Assembly (NCBI RefSeq): GCF_016863435.1
Contig: NZ_BOOW01000011.1
Location: forward strand, 1 to 64,000
Direction of reading: 5' to 3'
DNA: 64,000 nucleotides
Origin: Sinosporangium siamense
GTDB lineage: Bacteria; Actinomycetota; Actinomycetes; Streptosporangiales; Streptosporangiaceae
This document shows positions 49,888 through 59,336 of this stretch, in pieces. The number at the start of each line of letters is the position of its first letter. Positions within the stretch are counted from its first letter, which is position 1. Position numbers and translations under genes: made by a program. The notes below the pieces were generated by a model. It was not told the DNA's origin, did no database searches, and saw nothing but the letters and a program-made list of their open reading frames with translations.

Positions 49888-51426
49888 TCAGCGCAACTCG
49901 CGCTTGAGGATCTTGCCGGTCGCGGTCATCGGGAGGGTCTCCCTGAACTCGACCTCGCGCGGATATTTGTAGGCGGCCATGTTGTCCTTGGCCCAGGCGA
50001 TCAGCTCGTCCGCGCCGACGGTGGTGCCGGGTGCCGGGATCACATACGCCTTGATCTCCTCGCCGTGGCGCTCGTGCGGCACGCCCACCACGGCCACGAG
50101 CGACACCGACGGGTGGGTGAGCAGCACCTCCTCGACCTCGCGCGGATAGACGTTGAAACCACCCCTGATGATCATGTCCTTGGCGCGGTCGACGATGTAG
50201 TAGTAGCCGTCCTCGTCGCGCTGGGCGATGTCACCGGTGCGGAACCACCCGTCCCGCAGCACCTCCGCGCTCTCCTCGGGCCGGTTGTAGTAGCCCTTCA
50301 TGATGTTGTGTCCCCGGATGGCGATCTCGCCGGGACCGGTGCCTTCGAGCGTGTTCCATTCGGCGTCGATCAGCTTCATCTCCACGCCCCACACCGGCGT
50401 GCCGATGGAGCCCGGCTTGTTGGGTCTGCCGAGCTGGTTGAAGCTCGCCACGGGCGAGGTCTCCGACAGGCCGTAGCCCTCCAGCACGCCGAAGCCGAAG
50501 GTCGTGTGGAAGTCCTTCAGCACCTCGACGGGCAGTGCCGCGCCGCCGGAGACCGCCACCTTCAGCGACATCGGCACCTCCTCCCCGTCGGCGTGGATCT
50601 TCGACAGCAACGCCCAATACATCGTGGGCACGCCGGCGAACTTCGTCACCTGCTCGCGGCGCATCAGCTCCAGGGCCTCGCCGGGCTCGAAGCGCGGCAT
50701 GAGGACCAAGGTGGCGCGGCGCCGGAATCCCATGTTCATGAGCACGGTCTGCCCGAAGGAGTGGAAAAGCGGCAGCGCGGTGAGGAAGACGTTCCGCTCC
50801 TGCCGCAGGAACATCTCATCGGAGACGATCGCGTTCATGAGCATGTTCTGGTGGCTCAGCTCGGCGCCCTTGGGGCGGCCGGTGGTGCCACTCGTGTAGA
50901 GGATGACCGCCGTGTCGTCGGGCGCGGTCCCCGCCGTCTCGTACACCGGGGACATGCCGTCCAAGGCCGACCAGATCGTCTCCGCCCCCTCCACCGACGA
51001 CGTGGTGGCGAACGCGGCGGCGGGCAGGATGAAGAAGTGCTCGGCGCCCGGCGTTTCGGCGAAGCCCTCATATGCGCGCTGCCCCATCGGGAGCTCGGGG
51101 GTGCCCTCGAAGCTGAAGAACGCCTTGGCCTCGCAGTCGGCGAGGTGGTAGGCCACCTCGCGCGGCGTGAGCAGGACATTGAGCGGGACAACGGTCGCGC
51201 CGGTCTTCAGGATGCCGTAGTAGACAAAGGGGAAATAGGGGAGGTTCGGGCAAGTCAGCGCAACTTTGTCCCCCTTGCCGATCCCTCGGGAGGTCAGCAG
51301 GTTGGCGACCTGGTTCGCGACGGTGTTCACCATCGAGTACGGCAGGCGCAGATCTCCGAAGACCATGGCAATGTCGTCGGGCGCCTCGCGCGCACTGTCC
51401 TCCAAGACGATCGACAGATTGAGCAT
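49888..51426 (-). CDS. Long-chain fatty-acid-CoA ligase
   Basis: A 512-residue AMP-forming acyl-CoA synthetase. Core motifs are VILYTSGTTGRPKGAELSH (ATP loop), GYGLSETSPVAS, GWFRTGDIAQRDEDGYYYIV and DRAKDMIIRGGFNVYPREVE, with catalytic Lys in TATGKILKREL at the very end. The hydrophobic substrate region and FadD-like layout suggest medium to long fatty acids. ATG 51426 has GAGAGGAAG upstream. It converges on tmsB and is divergent from the GMC oxidoreductase, so a common lipid theme is plausible but unproven. Confidence 0.9.
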   Translation of the reverse strand: MLNLSIVLEDSAREAPDDIAMVFGDLRLPYSMVNTVANQVANLLTSRGIGKGDKVALTCPNLPYFPFVYYGILKTGATVVPLNVLLTPREVAYHLADCEAKAFFSFEGTPELPMGQRAYEGFAETPGAEHFFILPAAAFATTSSVEGAETIWSALDGMSPVYETAGTAPDDTAVILYTSGTTGRPKGAELSHQNMLMNAIVSDEMFLRQERNVFLTALPLFHSFGQTVLMNMGFRRRATLVLMPRFEPGEALELMRREQVTKFAGVPTMYWALLSKIHADGEEVPMSLKVAVSGGAALPVEVLKDFHTTFGFGVLEGYGLSETSPVASFNQLGRPNKPGSIGTPVWGVEMKLIDAEWNTLEGTGPGEIAIRGHNIMKGYYNRPEESAEVLRDGWFRTGDIAQRDEDGYYYIVDRAKDMIIRGGFNVYPREVEEVLLTHPSVSLVAVVGVPHERHGEEIKAYVIPAPGTTVGADELIAWAKDNMAAYKYPREVEFRETLPMTATGKILKRELR

Positions 51427-51580
51427 GGAGCTTCCTCTCAGGTTGTGCCTGGTGACATCCTTGCAGTGGGTTACTACTGATTGGTAGGTCGTGATAGCCA
51501 AATCATGTGCGACTCCCGTTGTATGGATCTATGTGCGGCTATGTCGGTAGACGGCGCATATCTGGGCAAAGGGGATGTGG

Positions 51581-53161
51581 GTGGCCACGGAATACGACTA
51601 CGTGATCGTCGGTGCCGGTGCGGCTGGATGTGTGCTCGCCGGACGGCTCTCCGAGGACCCCGGCACACGTGTCGCCCTCATCGAGGCCGGCGGGCGCGAC
51701 GACCGGCTGGAGATCAGGATCCCGGCCGCCTTCGGCAAGCTCTTCAAGACCGCCTACGACTGGAACTACACCACCGCACCCCAGCCCGGTCTCGCCGGCC
51801 GCTCGCTCTACTGGCCGCGCGGACGCACGCTCGGAGGTTCCTCCTCCATCAACGCGCAGATGTGGGTGCGGGGCCACCCCCGTGACTATGACCAATGGGA
51901 CATCCCCGGCTGGTCATATGAGGATGTCCTCCCCTACTTCCAGCGCGCCGAGCACCGCGTGGGCACGAACCGGGGCGAGGTGTACGGCACAGCCGGACCC
52001 TTGCACATCTCCGAACTTCGCAGCCCCAACGAGACCACCCGCGCCTTCCTCGCCGCCTGTGCGGAACTCGGTCTGGCCCGGCTCCCCGAACTCAACGGCG
52101 CCGAGGTCAACGGCGCCGCAGACCGTTTCGGTGAAGGGTGTGCCCCGACACCGGTGACACAGCGGCGCGGACGCCGGTGGAGCCCGGCCGACGCCTACCT
52201 GCGCCCCGCGCTCAAGCGGCCCAACCTGACGCTGATCCACGATTCTCCGGCCGACCGTGTGCTGTTCTCCGGCAAACGGGCCGTCGGAGTACGGCTGGCG
52301 CACGGAGCCGAGGTCCGGGCGGCCAAGGAGGTGCTGCTCGCCGGCGGCGCGATCGGCTCGCCCCACCTGCTCATGCTCTCCGGCGTCGGCGACCCCGACG
52401 TGCTGCGCGTCGGCGGCGTCGACGTGCACCACGATCTGCCCGGAGTCGGGCGCGGGCTTGTCGACCACCTTGTCACCGCCGTGTATATGCACTGCCCGAG
52501 ACCCGTGACGCTGGCCACGGCTCCCCGGTTGCCCAACCTCGTGAGATTCCTCTTCCACAGGTCGGGGCCGCTCACCTCCAATGTGGGGGAGGCCGTCGCC
52601 TTTATCCGGACATCTCCGGAGGAGCCAGCGCCCGACATCGAACTCATCTTCGCCCCCGTGCCTTTCATCGATCACGGGTTGACGCCGCCCCCCGGCCACG
52701 GCATCACCATCGGCGCGATGCTGCTGCAACCGGAGAGTCAGGGCCGAATCACCCTCGACGAGGACAGAGATGTCGTCATCGACCCGGCTTACTTCTCGGC
52801 GGAGGCGGACATTCGGCGGCTCGCCCTCGGGTTGCGCATGGCGCAGCGCCTGGCCGCGACCGAGGCATTGCGGGATTACGTCGACGGGCCCATGGTCCCT
52901 TATACGGCTCCTGTCACCGACGAGGAAGTCATCGCATTTTTGCGTGAGCGTTCGGAAACGCTTTATCACCCCGCAGGTACGTGTCGAATGGGACTTTCCG
53001 GGGACGCGGTCGTCGACGCGGAGTTGCGTGTGCACGGTCTTGAGGGATTGCGGGTTGTCGACGCGTCGGTCATGCCGACCCTCAACCGGGGCCACACTCT
53101 CGCGCCTGTCGTGATGATCGCGGAGAGGGCGGCGGACCTCATTCTGCGAGAAGACTTCTAG
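51581..53161 (+). CDS. GMC-family FAD-dependent oxidoreductase
   Basis: A 526-residue choline-dehydrogenase-like flavoenzyme. The nucleotide site is YDYVIVGAGAAGCVLAGRLS. GMC signature 1 is WPRGRTLGGSSSINAQMWVR and signature 2 is LLAGGAIGSPHLLMLSGVG. The active-site His lies in YHPAGTCRMG and the second His in LNRGHTLAPVVMIAERAAD. It oxidises an alcohol to an aldehyde; the alcohol is unknown. GTG 51581 is preferred over ATG 51575 because AAAGGGG is then 6 nt upstream. It is followed after 105 nt by a cytochrome P450 on the same strand; hydroxylation by the P450 followed by oxidation here would be a sensible sequence (inference). Confidence 0.92.
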   Translation: MATEYDYVIVGAGAAGCVLAGRLSEDPGTRVALIEAGGRDDRLEIRIPAAFGKLFKTAYDWNYTTAPQPGLAGRSLYWPRGRTLGGSSSINAQMWVRGHPRDYDQWDIPGWSYEDVLPYFQRAEHRVGTNRGEVYGTAGPLHISELRSPNETTRAFLAACAELGLARLPELNGAEVNGAADRFGEGCAPTPVTQRRGRRWSPADAYLRPALKRPNLTLIHDSPADRVLFSGKRAVGVRLAHGAEVRAAKEVLLAGGAIGSPHLLMLSGVGDPDVLRVGGVDVHHDLPGVGRGLVDHLVTAVYMHCPRPVTLATAPRLPNLVRFLFHRSGPLTSNVGEAVAFIRTSPEEPAPDIELIFAPVPFIDHGLTPPPGHGITIGAMLLQPESQGRITLDEDRDVVIDPAYFSAEADIRRLALGLRMAQRLAATEALRDYVDGPMVPYTAPVTDEEVIAFLRERSETLYHPAGTCRMGLSGDAVVDAELRVHGLEGLRVVDASVMPTLNRGHTLAPVVMIAERAADLILREDF

Positions 53162-53224
53162 TTTTCGGGCATAAGTCAATTTCGGTCGCATTTCTCTGAG
53201 AGTCTTTTGCTGAGCTCTCGTAGG

Positions 53225-53241
53225 CGTACGCTGTACGTACG
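53225..53241. promoter_or_regulatory. Paired CGTACG palindromes upstream of the P450 gene
   Basis: CGTACG occurs twice, 5 bp apart, in the short gap before the P450 start, giving an overall inverted repeat of 17 bp. This resembles a repressor operator; no regulator gene is adjacent. Confidence 0.4.
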
Positions 53242-53266
53242 GACCGTCGTGATGAGGATGTGGCGC

Positions 53267-54538
53267 ATGAGCGTGATTCCGCAACACCATCGGCAAATCA
53301 CCTCGATCAGCGATTTCGACCTATCGGACTATGAGTTCTGGGCGCGACCCATGGCCGACAGAGAGCGGGCGTTCGCCCTGCTCCGGGCGAAAGAGCAGCC
53401 CGTGTTCTACGCGGAGCCCCCGGTGTCCTACGCCGCCCCCGGGCCGGGCTACCACGCGATCGTCAAGCACCTCGACCTGCTGGAGATCAGCAGGAACCCC
53501 GAGATCTTCAGCTCGGGGGGCGGGTCCACCAACATCGAGGACATGCCCGACGACCTCGCCGAATACTTCGGCTCCATGATCAACATGGATGACCCGCGTC
53601 ACGCCCGCCTCCGCCGGATCGTCTCCCGCGCCTTCACGCCGAAGATGATCAAGCAGTTCGAGGCGTCCGTCGAGGCCACCGCGGTCCAGATCGTCGACGA
53701 TCTCCTGGCGGCCGGACCGGGCGGCGACTTCGTCCCGCAGGTCGCGGCCCGGTTACCGCTTAAGATCATCTGCGACATGATGGGCATCCCCGCCTCCGAC
53801 TACAACTACGTCTACGACAGGTCCAACATCGTGCTCGGCGGCCTCGACCCCGAATACGGAGACACCGACGAGCAGGCCATGCTCGAAAGACTGCTCATGG
53901 CCGGTCACGAGCTCCAGCAGCTCGTGCAGGAGCTCGCCGCCCATCGCGTCGAGCGCCCCACAGACGACCTCATCTCCGCCCTGGTCAGCGCCAACTTCGA
54001 CGGTGAGCGGCTCACCCTCCAGGAGCTCGGGTCCTTCTTCATCCTGCTCGTCGTCGCCGGCAACGAGACCACGCGCAACGCGATTTCGTATGGCTTGCGC
54101 ATGCTCACCCTCAACCCCGACCAGCGTGCCCTGTGGCTGAAGGACATCCCCGGCCGCACCGCGGGCGCGGTCGAGGAGATCGTGCGCCTGGCCTCACCCG
54201 TCAACTACATGCGGCGCAAGGTCACCCGCGACCACTTGTTGAACGGCACGACATACCGCGCGGGGGAGAAGGTTTTGCTCTTCTACTGGTCGGCCAATCG
54301 CGACGAATCCGTCTTCGACGCTCCGCAGCGTTTCGACATCACCCGGCGCCCCAACCCCCACGTCGGATTCGGGGGGCCCGGCCCCCATTTCTGTCTCGGC
54401 GCGCATCTGGCGCGCCGGGAGATCAGCGCCATGTTCGGCGAGCTGCTCAGGCGGGTGCCGCACATCGAGGGCGGAGAGCCGGAGAATCTGCTTTCCAACT
54501 TCGTCAACGGCATCAAGCACATGGACTGCACGTTCTGA
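53267..54538 (+). CDS. Cytochrome P450 (CYP124/125/142-like)
   Basis: A 423-residue soluble bacterial P450. The I-helix motif is VVAGNETTRNAISYGLRML, the ExxR is EEIVRLASPVNYMRR, and the haem loop is GFGGPGPHFCLGAHLARREI with ligand Cys376. AGNETTRNAIS and FGGPGPHFCLG are typical of actinobacterial CYP124/125/142 enzymes that hydroxylate the chain end of methyl-branched lipids or sterols. Subfamily and substrate are inferred. ATG 53267 (MSVIPQHHRQITSISDFDLS) is chosen for its family-like start and GAGGATG upstream; earlier in-frame starts exist. No ferredoxin gene is adjacent. Confidence 0.9.
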   Translation: MSVIPQHHRQITSISDFDLSDYEFWARPMADRERAFALLRAKEQPVFYAEPPVSYAAPGPGYHAIVKHLDLLEISRNPEIFSSGGGSTNIEDMPDDLAEYFGSMINMDDPRHARLRRIVSRAFTPKMIKQFEASVEATAVQIVDDLLAAGPGGDFVPQVAARLPLKIICDMMGIPASDYNYVYDRSNIVLGGLDPEYGDTDEQAMLERLLMAGHELQQLVQELAAHRVERPTDDLISALVSANFDGERLTLQELGSFFILLVVAGNETTRNAISYGLRMLTLNPDQRALWLKDIPGRTAGAVEEIVRLASPVNYMRRKVTRDHLLNGTTYRAGEKVLLFYWSANRDESVFDAPQRFDITRRPNPHVGFGGPGPHFCLGAHLARREISAMFGELLRRVPHIEGGEPENLLSNFVNGIKHMDCTF

Positions 54539-54640
54539 GTGCCCCAGTTAAGGACGGCGGATGCCCGGCCGGTGGGAGACGCATGGTCGGGCGGCGGCGT
54601 GCGATAGGTGCCGCCGCCGGGCACCCCACGCCAACCTGAC

Positions 54641-54762
54641 GGCTCTGCCGTACCGGGCGCCTCGTGGCGCCCTCCGCCGTGCACCTCGCGCGGGGCATCG
54701 TCTGCCTGACGGCTCTGCCGTACGTCTCGTGCGGGCACATCTACTTGGCGGCTCTGCCGTAC
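54641..54762. repeat. Three copies of the dispersed GGCTCTGCCGTAC motif
   Basis: Identical 13-mers at 54641-54653, 54711-54723 and 54750-54762, each in an extended TGACGGCTCTGCCGTAC or TTGGCGGCTCTGCCGTAC context, within the 293-nt gap between convergent genes. No gene is supported in the gap. Confidence 0.8.
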
Positions 54763-54831
54763 CGGGCGCCTTGTGGCATCGGGCGTGGCGTCGGCCGCCG
54801 CGGGCTGTGTGGCCTCGTGAACCGTGTGGCG

Positions 54832-56397
54832 TTATGAACCGGTCAGACGGATCCGCTGAAAGACAGTGTTGATGTCGGGCAACAGCTGTTTCTTGTTGTC
54901 CGGCACGGACATGTAGACGATCGCCGGCAGATCATCCCCGGTGCTGATCGCGGCCACCACCATGGTCGTCGTGCTCTGTCCCGTGGTGACCTGCCACGCG
55001 GCTAGTTGTCCTGGCATGCCCTGGATGCTGAGCGACTGCTGGGACGTCTTGCGCACCGCGTTGCCGGACGGGAAGAGCTTCTGCCGCGCCTGGACCGCGA
55101 CGGCGTTGACCACCGGCAGGAGGTTCTCCGGCGAGCTGTACTTCGACTTGAGCCGAGCCTGCAGCGGTCCCGTCATCACCTGGGCGAACTGCGGCTTCCC
55201 TACCGTGTCCTGGCCTGCGGCGACATATTGGCGCGTGGCGTAGCCGTACGTCTTCATGACCGAGGGACGCGTGTCGAGCCGCCACACACCGCCGAGGCGG
55301 GGGACCGTGATGGCGACCCGGCTGTCGGTGAGCGTTCCCGACACCGCGGAGGCGCGGCCGGGAAAACGCGGCAGCTTGGTGATCGACTGCGACCGGGTCG
55401 TCCCCTGCGGCGAGGTGGTGGGGGCGGCCTTGCCGGACACGCCGTCGCTCGGCTCCTCATCCGATCCGGCGAGCGGACCGGCGAGGAACGCCCAGAGCAG
55501 CACGGCGAGCAGCGCCACTACGACGGATCCGATCAGCGCGAAGATCCAGAAGGGCCTGCGCTCCTCGGGTTCGTCGTCGTCGCTGAAGACGGTGTCCCAG
55601 ATCTCCTGCTGCCGGGCGGGCGGCGGAGTCTTGGGGCCGCTGATCTGACCCGCGGTGACGAACGGCTTGTACGGATCAGCCGGGTCTCGGCCGAGAGCGG
55701 CTCCCGGCGTCTCACCCCGTGGCCCGGAACCGTGTGCCGCCGGGTGGGACTGACCGGGGCCGGCGCCTTGCCGGCCAGGAGGGCCTTGGGGCTGGTCGAA
55801 CGACGGACCCTGTGCCTGCCGGGGGCGGGGACCCTCGGCGGGGGAGCCGGGGCCCGGCCCTCCTGAGGCGCCGGTGGGACCGGGGGGCTGGAGGCGCGGG
55901 TCGGTGCCGCGTCCCGGTCGGCCGGAAGTGGCGGGGCCGGGCGACTGGAGACGGGGGTCGGTGCCCTGGCCGGGCCGGTCCGGCGGCTGGAGGCGCGGGT
56001 CGGTGCCCTGCCCCTGCTCGCCGCCGCGGCGGAACGACTGGGCGGGCGGCTGCTCGCCCGGCCAGGAAGCCCCGCCGGCCTGGGAGCCGCGCGGCTGCGA
56101 CTCAGGTCCCGGAGCGCCGGGACGAGAAGGGGAGGTCATCGACGGGTGCGGCCCCGTGCCGGGGCCTGGCCGTTGTGGGGAGGCGCGGCGAGACTCGTTA
56201 CCGGGCATCTCTGGCCAAGCCGGAGGAGGGTGCGCTGGAGTCGGATGCTCCGGGGCCATTTCTGCCGTACCTCCCGCTGTCGTGCCCGGTTTATGGGTGG
56301 TCGGCATGATCTCATGTGACACGGGGGGGTCCGCAGGGAAACCAGAGAAGCCCCCGCGGAACTGCAGGCCGGTGGGGTCTGTGGGGGGATCTTGCAT
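54832..56397 (-). CDS. Proline-rich single-pass membrane protein, unknown function
   Basis: About 521 residues. The first 300 are disordered, rich in Pro, Gly and Gln, with at least four GTDPRLQ(P/S)P units. A charged stretch (SDDDEPEERRPF) precedes one membrane helix (WIFALIGSVVVALLAVLLWA). The C-terminal 190 residues form an outer domain starting at ITKLPRFPGRASAVSGTLTD with QLAAWQVTTGQSTTTMVVAA and ending QRIRLTGS. This layout (disordered cytoplasmic tail, helix, outer domain) is common in actinobacterial envelope proteins, but I do not recognise the family. ATG 56397 (MQDPPTDPTG) is a compromise; the frame is open to 56481, where only TTG is available. Confidence 0.7.
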   Translation of the reverse strand: MQDPPTDPTGLQFRGGFSGFPADPPVSHEIMPTTHKPGTTAGGTAEMAPEHPTPAHPPPAWPEMPGNESRRASPQRPGPGTGPHPSMTSPSRPGAPGPESQPRGSQAGGASWPGEQPPAQSFRRGGEQGQGTDPRLQPPDRPGQGTDPRLQSPGPATSGRPGRGTDPRLQPPGPTGASGGPGPGSPAEGPRPRQAQGPSFDQPQGPPGRQGAGPGQSHPAAHGSGPRGETPGAALGRDPADPYKPFVTAGQISGPKTPPPARQQEIWDTVFSDDDEPEERRPFWIFALIGSVVVALLAVLLWAFLAGPLAGSDEEPSDGVSGKAAPTTSPQGTTRSQSITKLPRFPGRASAVSGTLTDSRVAITVPRLGGVWRLDTRPSVMKTYGYATRQYVAAGQDTVGKPQFAQVMTGPLQARLKSKYSSPENLLPVVNAVAVQARQKLFPSGNAVRKTSQQSLSIQGMPGQLAAWQVTTGQSTTTMVVAAISTGDDLPAIVYMSVPDNKKQLLPDINTVFQRIRLTGS

Positions 56398-56670
56398 CGG
56401 AAGCCCCTGCTCCGATGGATCGGGCCCCTGACCCGGTTTTGCTGAGTTCGCCACGGCGCAAAGATTAGACTGAAGGGACAACAGAGGTCACAACGGATGT
56501 ATCACCATCAGATCTCACCCACCATGGAGAAAGCCGGGCGGTGGCCGGGCTAATGCATGGCTTCGCCGTACGAAACCGGCTGTTTACCCTCTGTGAGGAC
56601 ATTCCTGTTAGAGATGGCAGGTTTGGCGACCGTCACCCTAGCGGGTTGCGACCTGCGCTAGTCTTGACGT

Positions 56671-56715
56671 ATGCGTTCCGCGACTCTGCTTAGCGGGCCG
56701 CGTCGGCAGGGCTGA
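56671..56715 (+). CDS. Leader peptide of the leuS attenuator (14 aa)
   Basis: ATG 56671 opens MRSATLLSGPRRQG and stops at 56713-56715. Two adjacent leucine codons (CTG CTT) lie directly before the left arm of a hairpin, as expected for ribosome-mediated attenuation in response to charged leucyl-tRNA. Predicted leader peptides before leuS are known from Streptomyces genomes. Confidence 0.65.
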   Translation: MRSATLLSGPRRQG

Positions 56716-56768
56716 GTTCCGCCCATCGACGCGGCGACCCCTCGTTTGTGCAAGCGGGGGGTTTTCTT
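56697..56768 (+). terminator. leuS attenuator: pause hairpin and intrinsic terminator
   Basis: Perfect 9-nt arms GCCGCGTCG (56697-56705) and its complement (56727-56735) form a first hairpin overlapping the end of the leader peptide. A second stem (56738-56748 with 56751-56761, two G-U pairs) is followed by TTTTCTT, a rare true intrinsic terminator for this genome, 31 nt before the leuS start. No T-box consensus is present, so classical attenuation is the better reading. The antiterminator pairing was not worked out. Confidence 0.75.
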
Positions 56769-56799
56769 ATGGGCGACGACCAACCGAGAGAAGTCACCA

Positions 56800-59259
56800 G
56801 TGAGCGAGCATTACGACCCCCAGACCCTGCAGGCCAAGTGGCAGCAGCGGTGGGAGGAGCTTGACCCCTTCCGGGCCGGTGAGGGGGCAACCGACGACCG
56901 TCCGTATAAATACATGCTCGACATGTTCCCCTACCCCTCGGGTGACCTCCACATGGGCCACGGCGAGGTTTTCGCCATCGGGGATGTCATCGCGCGATAC
57001 TGGTTCCAGCGCGGCTACAACGTGCTGCATCCCATCGGATGGGACTCTTTCGGCCTGCCCGCCGAGAACGCCGCGATCAAGCGCAACGCTCACCCCGCCG
57101 AGTGGACCTACGCCAACATCGAGACGCAGGCCACGTCCTTCCGGCGTTACGGCATTTCCTTTGATTGGTCGCGCCGGCTGCACACCAGCGACCCCGACTA
57201 CTACAAGTGGAACCAGTGGCTGTTCAACCGGTTCTTTGAGCGCGGTCTGGCCTACCGCAAGGGCGGCCTGGTCAACTGGTGTCCCAGCGACCAGACGGTG
57301 CTCGCCAACGAGCAGGTCGTCGCCGGCCGGTGCGAGCGCTGCGGCGCCGAGGTGGTCCGCCGCGAGCTGACGCAGTGGTATTTCAAGATCACTGACTACG
57401 CCGACCGGCTGCTGGACGACATGGCGCAGGTCGAGGCCGGCTGGCCCGACCGTGTGCTCGCCATGCAGCGCAACTGGATCGGCCGCTCCACGGGCGCCGA
57501 CGTGGCCTTCGCGATCGAGGGCCGCGACGAGCCCGTCACCGTCTACACGACCAGGCCCGACACGCTTTACGGCGCCACCTTCTTCGTGGTCGCCCCCGAC
57601 GCGGCCCTGGCTAGCGAGATCTGCACCCCCGACCGGCGTGAGGCGTTCGACGCTTATCGCGCCGAGGTCGCCAAGCTGTCCGACATCGAGCGCATGTCCA
57701 CCGAGAAGGAGAAGACCGGCGTCTTCCTTGGTGTTCACGCGATCAATCCGGTCAACGGCGAGCGCATCCCTGTGTGGGCGGCCGACTACGTCCTGTCCGA
57801 CTACGGCCATGGCGCGATCATGGCGGTGCCCGCCCACGACCAGCGCGACCTCGACTTCGCGCGGAAGTTCGGGTTGCCGGTGCGCGTCGTCGTGCACACC
57901 GGCCTGGCCGACCCGGGCGAGACCGGCGAGGCGACTCCCGGCGAGGGCACCCTGGTCAACTCCGGCCCGCTCGACGGCCTGAGCAAGGTCGACGCCATCG
58001 CCAAGATCATCGAGATGCTGGCCGCCGAGGGCAACGGCAAGGCCGCCGTCAACTACCGCCTGCGCGACTGGCTGCTGTCCCGGCAGCGCTTCTGGGGCAC
58101 GCCGATCCCGATTATTCACTGCCCCGACTGCGGCGAGGTGCCCGTCCCCGACGAGCAACTCCCCGTCACGCTGCCCGACCTGCGCGGCGAGGCCCTGGCG
58201 CCCAAGGGTGTGTCCCCCCTGGCCGCCGCGACCGACTGGGTCAACGTCTCCTGCCCCAAGTGCGACGGCCCGGCCAAGCGCGACACCGACACCATGGACA
58301 CGTTCGTCGACTCCTCGTGGTATTTCCTGCGTTACTGCTCGCCGGGCTACGAGGGCGGGCCGTTCGACGTCGAGCAGGTGCGCAAGTGGGGGCCGGTCGA
58401 CCAATACGTCGGCGGCATCGAGCACGCCGTGCTGCACCTGCTCTACTCCCGGTTCTTCACCAAGGTGCTCTACGACATGGGCATGGTCGACTTCACCGAG
58501 CCCTTCTTGCGCCTGCTCAACCAGGGGCAGGTCATCAACATGGGCAAGGCCATGTCCAAGTCCCTGGGCAACGGCGTGGACCTGGGCGAGCAGATCGACA
58601 CCTACGGTGTCGACGCCGTCCGGCTGACCATGATCTTCGCCGGTCCGCCCGAGGACGACATGGACTGGGCCGACCTGTCTCCCGGCGCGTCGCTGAAGTT
58701 CCTGGGCCGCGCTCTCCGCGTCATGACCGAGGCCGGCGCCGGCACCACCTCCGGCGTCCCCGTCGAGAGCGGTGACCTCGCCCTGCGCAAGGTCACCCAC
58801 CACACCATCGACGAGGTCACCAAACTGGTCGAGTCCCAGCGCTTCAACGTCGCGGTCGCCCGCATGATGGAGTTGACCTCGGCCGCGAGGAAGACCATCG
58901 ACAGCGGCCCCGGAGCCGGCGACCCCGCCGTGCGCGAAGCCGCCGAGGCCCTGGCCGTCATGCTGTCACTCGTCACGCCCTACACCGCCGAGGAGGGCTG
59001 GCACCGCCTCGGCCACCCCGCCCCCGTCGCCCTCGCCGGCTGGCCCACCGCCGACCCGGCTCTCCTGGTGCAGGAGTCGGTCACGTGCGTGGTCCAAGTG
59101 GCGGGCAAGGTCCGCGACCGCTTGGAGGTGGCCCCGGACATCTCCGAGTCCGACCTCCAGGCCCTCGCCCTGGCCTCGGACAAGGTCAAGGGCCACCTGG
59201 ACGGTCCCCCGCGCAAGGTGATCGTCCGAGCGCCCAAACTGGTCAACATCGTCCCCTAA
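56800..59259 (+). CDS. leuS: Leucyl-tRNA synthetase
   Basis: Charges tRNA-Leu with leucine. The 819-residue class I synthetase has the HIGH-equivalent in [20 protein letters not shown], a zinc-like Cys cluster ([17 protein letters not shown]), the CP1 editing domain ([20 protein letters not shown]), and KMSKS as [18 protein letters not shown] 56800 is chosen because [18 protein letters not shown] is the family start and GAGAGAAG lies upstream; the frame reaches 56746 but crosses the attenuator. A strong terminator follows. Confidence 0.97.
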   Translation: MSEHYDPQTLQAKWQQRWEELDPFRAGEGATDDRPYKYMLDMFPYPSGDLHMGHGEVFAIGDVIARYWFQRGYNVLHPIGWDSFGLPAENAAIKRNAHPAEWTYANIETQATSFRRYGISFDWSRRLHTSDPDYYKWNQWLFNRFFERGLAYRKGGLVNWCPSDQTVLANEQVVAGRCERCGAEVVRRELTQWYFKITDYADRLLDDMAQVEAGWPDRVLAMQRNWIGRSTGADVAFAIEGRDEPVTVYTTRPDTLYGATFFVVAPDAALASEICTPDRREAFDAYRAEVAKLSDIERMSTEKEKTGVFLGVHAINPVNGERIPVWAADYVLSDYGHGAIMAVPAHDQRDLDFARKFGLPVRVVVHTGLADPGETGEATPGEGTLVNSGPLDGLSKVDAIAKIIEMLAAEGNGKAAVNYRLRDWLLSRQRFWGTPIPIIHCPDCGEVPVPDEQLPVTLPDLRGEALAPKGVSPLAAATDWVNVSCPKCDGPAKRDTDTMDTFVDSSWYFLRYCSPGYEGGPFDVEQVRKWGPVDQYVGGIEHAVLHLLYSRFFTKVLYDMGMVDFTEPFLRLLNQGQVINMGKAMSKSLGNGVDLGEQIDTYGVDAVRLTMIFAGPPEDDMDWADLSPGASLKFLGRALRVMTEAGAGTTSGVPVESGDLALRKVTHHTIDEVTKLVESQRFNVAVARMMELTSAARKTIDSGPGAGDPAVREAAEALAVMLSLVTPYTAEEGWHRLGHPAPVALAGWPTADPALLVQESVTCVVQVAGKVRDRLEVAPDISESDLQALALASDKVKGHLDGPPRKVIVRAPKLVNIVP

Positions 59260-59267
59260 CCCCACCT

Positions 59268-59313
59268 ACGACACCACGGCACGGCCGGCGTACGGCACGT
59301 GCCGTGGTGTCGT
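59268..59313. terminator. Terminator between convergent leuS and the MalY-type gene
   Basis: Perfect 16-nt arms (59268-59283, starting ACGACACCACGG, and 59298-59313) around a 14-nt loop, followed by TGTCTTT on the plus strand. Confidence 0.9.
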
Positions 59314-59336
59314 TGTCTTTGCGGGGAGGCCCGGCC

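Noticed and set aside
56640-56799. T-box riboswitch before leuS
   Set aside because: No T-box consensus or specifier loop is seen; the leader-peptide attenuator explains the region better.
56794-58803. Minus-strand frame of 669 codons opposite leuS
   Set aside because: Antisense shadow of leuS.
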